DNA of 64,000 nt from CAZKBP01 sp964551015 (GTDB lineage Bacteria > Bacteroidota > Bacteroidia > Cytophagales > Microscillaceae): the NCBI GenBank assembly GCA_964551015.1, contig CAZKBP010000024.1:1-64000 (forward strand). Direction: 5' to 3'. Under the pieces are notes generated by a model, which saw only the letters and a program-made list of their open reading frames with translations, searched no databases and had not been told where the DNA came from. Shown here one piece after another: positions 61,206 to 64,000 of this stretch. The position numbers were made by a program, and so were the translations under genes. Position 1 is the stretch's first letter, and every line of letters starts with the position of its first letter.

Positions 61206-63482
61206 TTACTGATTTTGATCAGAAGAAATCGGAAAATCTTTCTCTTGCCCATTTCCATTTCCTTGAGTTTTATGGCCATTTCCGTGGCCGTTTTTCATTT
61301 TTTGCCAGGGAATACTGCGCAGCGTATGTAACTTCTCTTTGAGCGAGCGATTTTCATTCTCCAGTTCTTCCTGTTTTCTACGCATTTCTTCTTGAGTGGC
61401 TTCTAGTTCCTCTTGGTTTTGTCTTAGTTCTTCTTCTTGTGCGCGGAGATTTTCGCTGAGTTTCTGGCTTTGTTCTAATAGTTCTTGGGTTTGTTCATTG
61501 TTACGCACGTAGGCGATAGTAGCGGCAATGGTTTCACTGAGTTGTTCTACAAAAGCTAAATGATGTTCAGGGATTGGATTGAGAGAGGCAAGCTCCAATA
61601 CTCCCTGTACCACTTCATTGTGAGCTAGAGGAACGAGCAAGATGGTACTTGGTTTAGAATCCCCCAAACCGGTTCCAATGTTGGCATAATGGTCGGGAAT
61701 TTCGGTCAGGTAGGTCGTTTCTTGCTCTAAGGCACATTGCCCCAAGAGTCCTTCTCCTAAAAGGATTTGTTTTTGGAGAAACTTCTGCCGATCGTAGGCA
61801 AAGCAAGCTTTCAAATCTAAATAGATTGCTTCCTCTTCTGTGGCTTCTAATAAGAAGATTCCTCCCTGTTGTACACCGAGATATTTGACCAATTGGCGAA
61901 GACTTTCTAGGCAAATATCCCGAATGCTTTGATTGTTTTGGCGGAGTATCTCGTTAAAAAGAGCCATACCCTCGCTATGCCAGCTTCTTTTTTCTTCTTC
62001 CTTACTGGCCTTTTTGAGGCCACTACGCATTTGTAGAAGCTCATTGCCGAGTACGTCTTCATCGCTCAGTGGTTGGAAGCTTTGGTCTAGATTACCTTCT
62101 CCGATTTCCTTGGCAAATTCAGTATAACTATTGAAGCCAGTTACCAATTGATTGAGCGATTTCCCCATTTCTCCTAATTCATTGTTCTGTTTAACCTCTA
62201 TTTTTTCCACAGCTTTACCCAGTGCCAAGATTTTCAGCTTATCCTTGACAGTAATAATGGCATTCGTGAGGTAATTAGCAAAGTAGATGGCAATCCAGAT
62301 ACCAATGAGTAACAACACCAAGGCAGTGAGCAAAATATATAAGATAGCCTGACGGGTGTGTTGGTGTACATTGTCGGCCATACGTTGAAGCTCTTCCTCG
62401 ATGGGGGTAATATCTGCCGAAGTAGATAAAATCCAGTTGAGTGGAGTATAGATTTTAGAGTAAGCTCTCTTGAGAAGGTCAAATTCAGCTTTGGTATTGG
62501 TGACTCGCTCATAGCTATACCACCAGTATTCCGTGAACACACTGCCTTGTTGATTACAACGCTCCGAGATTTCGGCAAAGAGGCCTTTGTCTCGGCCGTT
62601 GAGGGTGGGAAAATTCTCTCCCCCTAAATACACTCCTTCTAACTGGTCGTTTTTAGGCCATAGCAACATCTTCGGGTAGGGTAAGCTATTGTCCATAATC
62701 CAGAAATAACCATCTTTATCTTGTTTACTCATGGCCAAGATGGTTTCTCGCATTTCTTGAATCATCCGCTGTTGGGCCTCTTTCAAGTGTACATAAGTCC
62801 CGTAAATATGACCATCTTCTGGGGATAATTTTGCATAGGCCAAAGTGGGCAGGCCATTTCTAAGAGAGTCGTCTTTCTCCGCTGGCCAACGGTACAGTAC
62901 AAAGCCTTGCCCTTTTTTGCGACAGAGGGAGGCAATTTTCTGAAAAAGATGGTCTCGGTTAGGCTCCACTGTGTAAAACCTTGCATCATCGGTAGGCTTT
63001 CCCTCCCAGTCGGGATACTCGGACGAAATAACTAGGCTGGGGTAGGGAAGGATGGTATCTTGCACCCAAAAATAGGCACTGCTGTCTCTACGGCGCAAGG
63101 TGCGAATCATCGTTTCGGTCTCGATGCGAAAGCGAGATTGCGCGTCGCGGATTTGATCAGCCTGCGTCGCAGGGGGTTTTACTTTTTGCTGGCGAATTAA
63201 CTGTTCTAAAATTTCTATACGCTCTTCCAGCTGTTGACCATAAATTTGGATAAGATATTCGGGAGATTGATATTTATCGTATTGACTGGCTAAGGTTTGA
63301 TAGGCCATTTCCACATCGTCTATCAAGGCAGAATCTACTTGTTGTAGGGCAGTTTGGCGATTTTCGTAAATATTACGCTTGCCTTGCTCTTGAATAAAAT
63401 AAATAGCAATCCAGCTGGTGAGGGCAACAGCGGTAAAAATGGATAAACTTGTAAGTAAGATTACCTGTGTTTTTAACTTCAT
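61206..63482 (-). CDS. Double-Cache HAMP-GAF sensor with C-terminal coiled coil
   Basis: This 758-residue protein has helices at about 7-30 and 380-402 around a periplasmic region with two related sCache_2-type halves (SAYFWVQDTILPYPS near 135 and DGYFWIMDNSLPYPK near 257). A HAMP-like segment (403-455) leads to a GAF domain (about 520-660: VQQGGIFLLEATEE, GEGLLGQCALEQ, GDSKPSTILLVPLA). A long Glu/Gln-rich coiled coil (665-720) and a Gly/Asn/His tail (GHGNGHKTQGNGNG) end the protein. There is no kinase, cyclase or receiver domain. It is a paralogue of the protein at 48309-50246 in the GAF part. The ligand is probably a small organic acid, by family habit only. Confidence 0.88.
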   Translation of the reverse strand: MKLKTQVILLTSLSIFTAVALTSWIAIYFIQEQGKRNIYENRQTALQQVDSALIDDVEMAYQTLASQYDKYQSPEYLIQIYGQQLEERIEILEQLIRQQKVKPPATQADQIRDAQSRFRIETETMIRTLRRRDSSAYFWVQDTILPYPSLVISSEYPDWEGKPTDDARFYTVEPNRDHLFQKIASLCRKKGQGFVLYRWPAEKDDSLRNGLPTLAYAKLSPEDGHIYGTYVHLKEAQQRMIQEMRETILAMSKQDKDGYFWIMDNSLPYPKMLLWPKNDQLEGVYLGGENFPTLNGRDKGLFAEISERCNQQGSVFTEYWWYSYERVTNTKAEFDLLKRAYSKIYTPLNWILSTSADITPIEEELQRMADNVHQHTRQAILYILLTALVLLLIGIWIAIYFANYLTNAIITVKDKLKILALGKAVEKIEVKQNNELGEMGKSLNQLVTGFNSYTEFAKEIGEGNLDQSFQPLSDEDVLGNELLQMRSGLKKASKEEEKRSWHSEGMALFNEILRQNNQSIRDICLESLRQLVKYLGVQQGGIFLLEATEEEAIYLDLKACFAYDRQKFLQKQILLGEGLLGQCALEQETTYLTEIPDHYANIGTGLGDSKPSTILLVPLAHNEVVQGVLELASLNPIPEHHLAFVEQLSETIAATIAYVRNNEQTQELLEQSQKLSENLRAQEEELRQNQEELEATQEEMRRKQEELENENRSLKEKLHTLRSIPWQKMKNGHGNGHKTQGNGNGQEKDFPISSDQNQ

Positions 63483-63832
63483 TTTTGGGATTGCATTTTC
63501 TTGATCTCCTCTCGGAGAATCCTCTTTTTCTCGATGAGACGAGATACTTAAACCGAAAAACTAGGACTGATTGCTTTTATAAGACTCTCTCGGGACTAGC
63601 TGGGGGTATGTTTAATGAAAGAAAATATTGCAAGGTTTTGACAATCAATTGAGTACGAATGTATTCTATACTCTACATTTTGGTTCAATCTAAACGTTTG
63701 AAAAGGCTTTGTTTAGCTCTATCTGCATGCATGATTATCTATCCAAAATAATGCAATTTATCTCCTATGAGATGAAGAAAATATATCTTCAGGAAGGCGG
63801 CCTGTAAGATTTGCGATCAGCTTCAAAAAAAA
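63483..63832. other. 350-bp intergenic region upstream of the Cache sensor gene
   Basis: I see no gene, RNA gene, clear promoter or repeat. It should hold the promoter of the minus-strand sensor gene. The terminator of the next gene begins at its right end. Confidence 0.45.
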
Positions 63833-63835
63833 TAA

Positions 63836-63857
63836 CCGAAATCAACATGGATTTCGG
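63836..63857 (-). terminator. Terminator of the DUF1573 gene
   Basis: CCGAAATC (63836-63843) pairs with GATTTCGG (63850-63857) around a 6-nt loop. On the minus strand TTATTTTTTTTG follows. It lies 35 bp past the partial gene's stop codon. Confidence 0.8.
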
Positions 63858-63891
63858 CTAAAAAAAATCATCGAGCACTTGTAATACTTGA

Positions 63892-64000
63892 TTATTGTTG
63901 CTTGGCGACCACCTCACCTTTTACGCGAAGAATTTGAGGCTTATCTGTATTAGCCGTAATCGTGACCGTTTTGTTGAATACGCCTAAGGTAGCTGCGTTG
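63892..64000 (-). CDS. DUF1573 domain protein, 3' end only
   Basis: Only the last 36 codons are in the window. Reading the minus strand from the right edge, the frame gives NAATLGVFNKTVTITANT, then DKPQILRVKGEVVAKQQ and a TAA stop (complement of 63892-63894). The pattern GVFNKTVTI...ILRVKGEV is typical of the C-terminal strand region of DUF1573 proteins, periplasmic Ig-like proteins common in Bacteroidota. A hairpin terminator follows. The rest of the gene is outside the window. Confidence 0.75.
   Translation of the reverse strand, partial: NAATLGVFNKTVTITANTDKPQILRVKGEVVAKQQ

Overview
The window looks like a chromosomal segment of a Bacteroidota bacterium, probably of the Cytophagales or a related group. 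The signs are two large secreted proteins with type IX secretion C-terminal sorting domains (8071-10290 and 36060-43484), several Bacteroidota-type promoters (TTTG, 19-20 nt, TAnnTTTG), the lack of clear Shine-Dalgarno sequences, and families common in that phylum (probable DUF4905, MerC-domain protein, DUF1573, GAF proteins without an output domain). I see no rRNA, tRNA, integrase, transposase, phage gene or CRISPR array.

Layout. 1-2026: 21-bp tandem repeats and a dispersed GC-richer repeat flank an AraC regulator and a SnoaL-like protein. 2027-5842: a fused HyuA-HyuB 5-oxoprolinase. 6022-15350: a small membrane protein, a MoxR/Mg-chelatase-like AAA+ ATPase, a secreted M43 metalloprotease, a single-chain topoisomerase VI B-A fusion (10574-12925), a Uma2-family nuclease-fold protein, 3-hydroxybutyryl-CoA dehydrogenase and a small membrane protein. 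15471-22959: a ThuA/sugar-dehydrogenase/PKD/cytochrome c lipoprotein, a MerC-domain protein, an M23 peptidase with a GNAT acetyltransferase, and a DNA-repair pair (mutM, phr). 23055-25452: a three-gene MNIO (DUF692) locus whose likely substrate is a membrane protein with a Cys/Gly-rich tail. 25565-32695: NfeD, a DUF4905-like protein and a cluster of LysM and double-psi beta-barrel (RlpA-like) envelope proteins. 32915-35820: a pyridine-nucleotide-disulfide oxidoreductase, an SDR and an Hsp20. 36060-43484: a 2474-residue adhesin-like surface protein. 44023-50951: ftsX, an ECF sigma/anti-sigma pair, an unknown membrane coiled-coil protein, a HAMP-GAF-PAS sensor and a flavin reductase. 51067-58514: a polytopic membrane protein, rbfA, a LolC/E-type permease, a sulfotransferase, a GMC oxidoreductase and pyruvate kinase. 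58844-61116: the acpP-fabF-rnc cluster. The window ends with a dCache-HAMP-GAF sensor and the 3' end of a DUF1573 gene that runs off the right edge.

How the genes work together. Most are housekeeping or envelope genes in short operons. Clear functional groups are mutM-phr (DNA repair), acpP-fabF-rnc, sigma/anti-sigma, the LysM/DPBB cluster (cell wall) and the MNIO locus (peptide or protein modification, probably metal-related).

The two loci most worth follow-up are the single-chain type IIB topoisomerase, which keeps all the catalytic residues I can locate of both Topo VI subunits but has no plasmid or phage genes beside it here, and the MNIO locus, in which the modified substrate would be the tail of a membrane protein rather than a small secreted peptide. 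Several hairpin-forming or palindromic intergenic repeats (1798-1942, 14701-14800, 50983-51057 and a short AAGATGCGCATCTT-type palindrome) are also unexplained.
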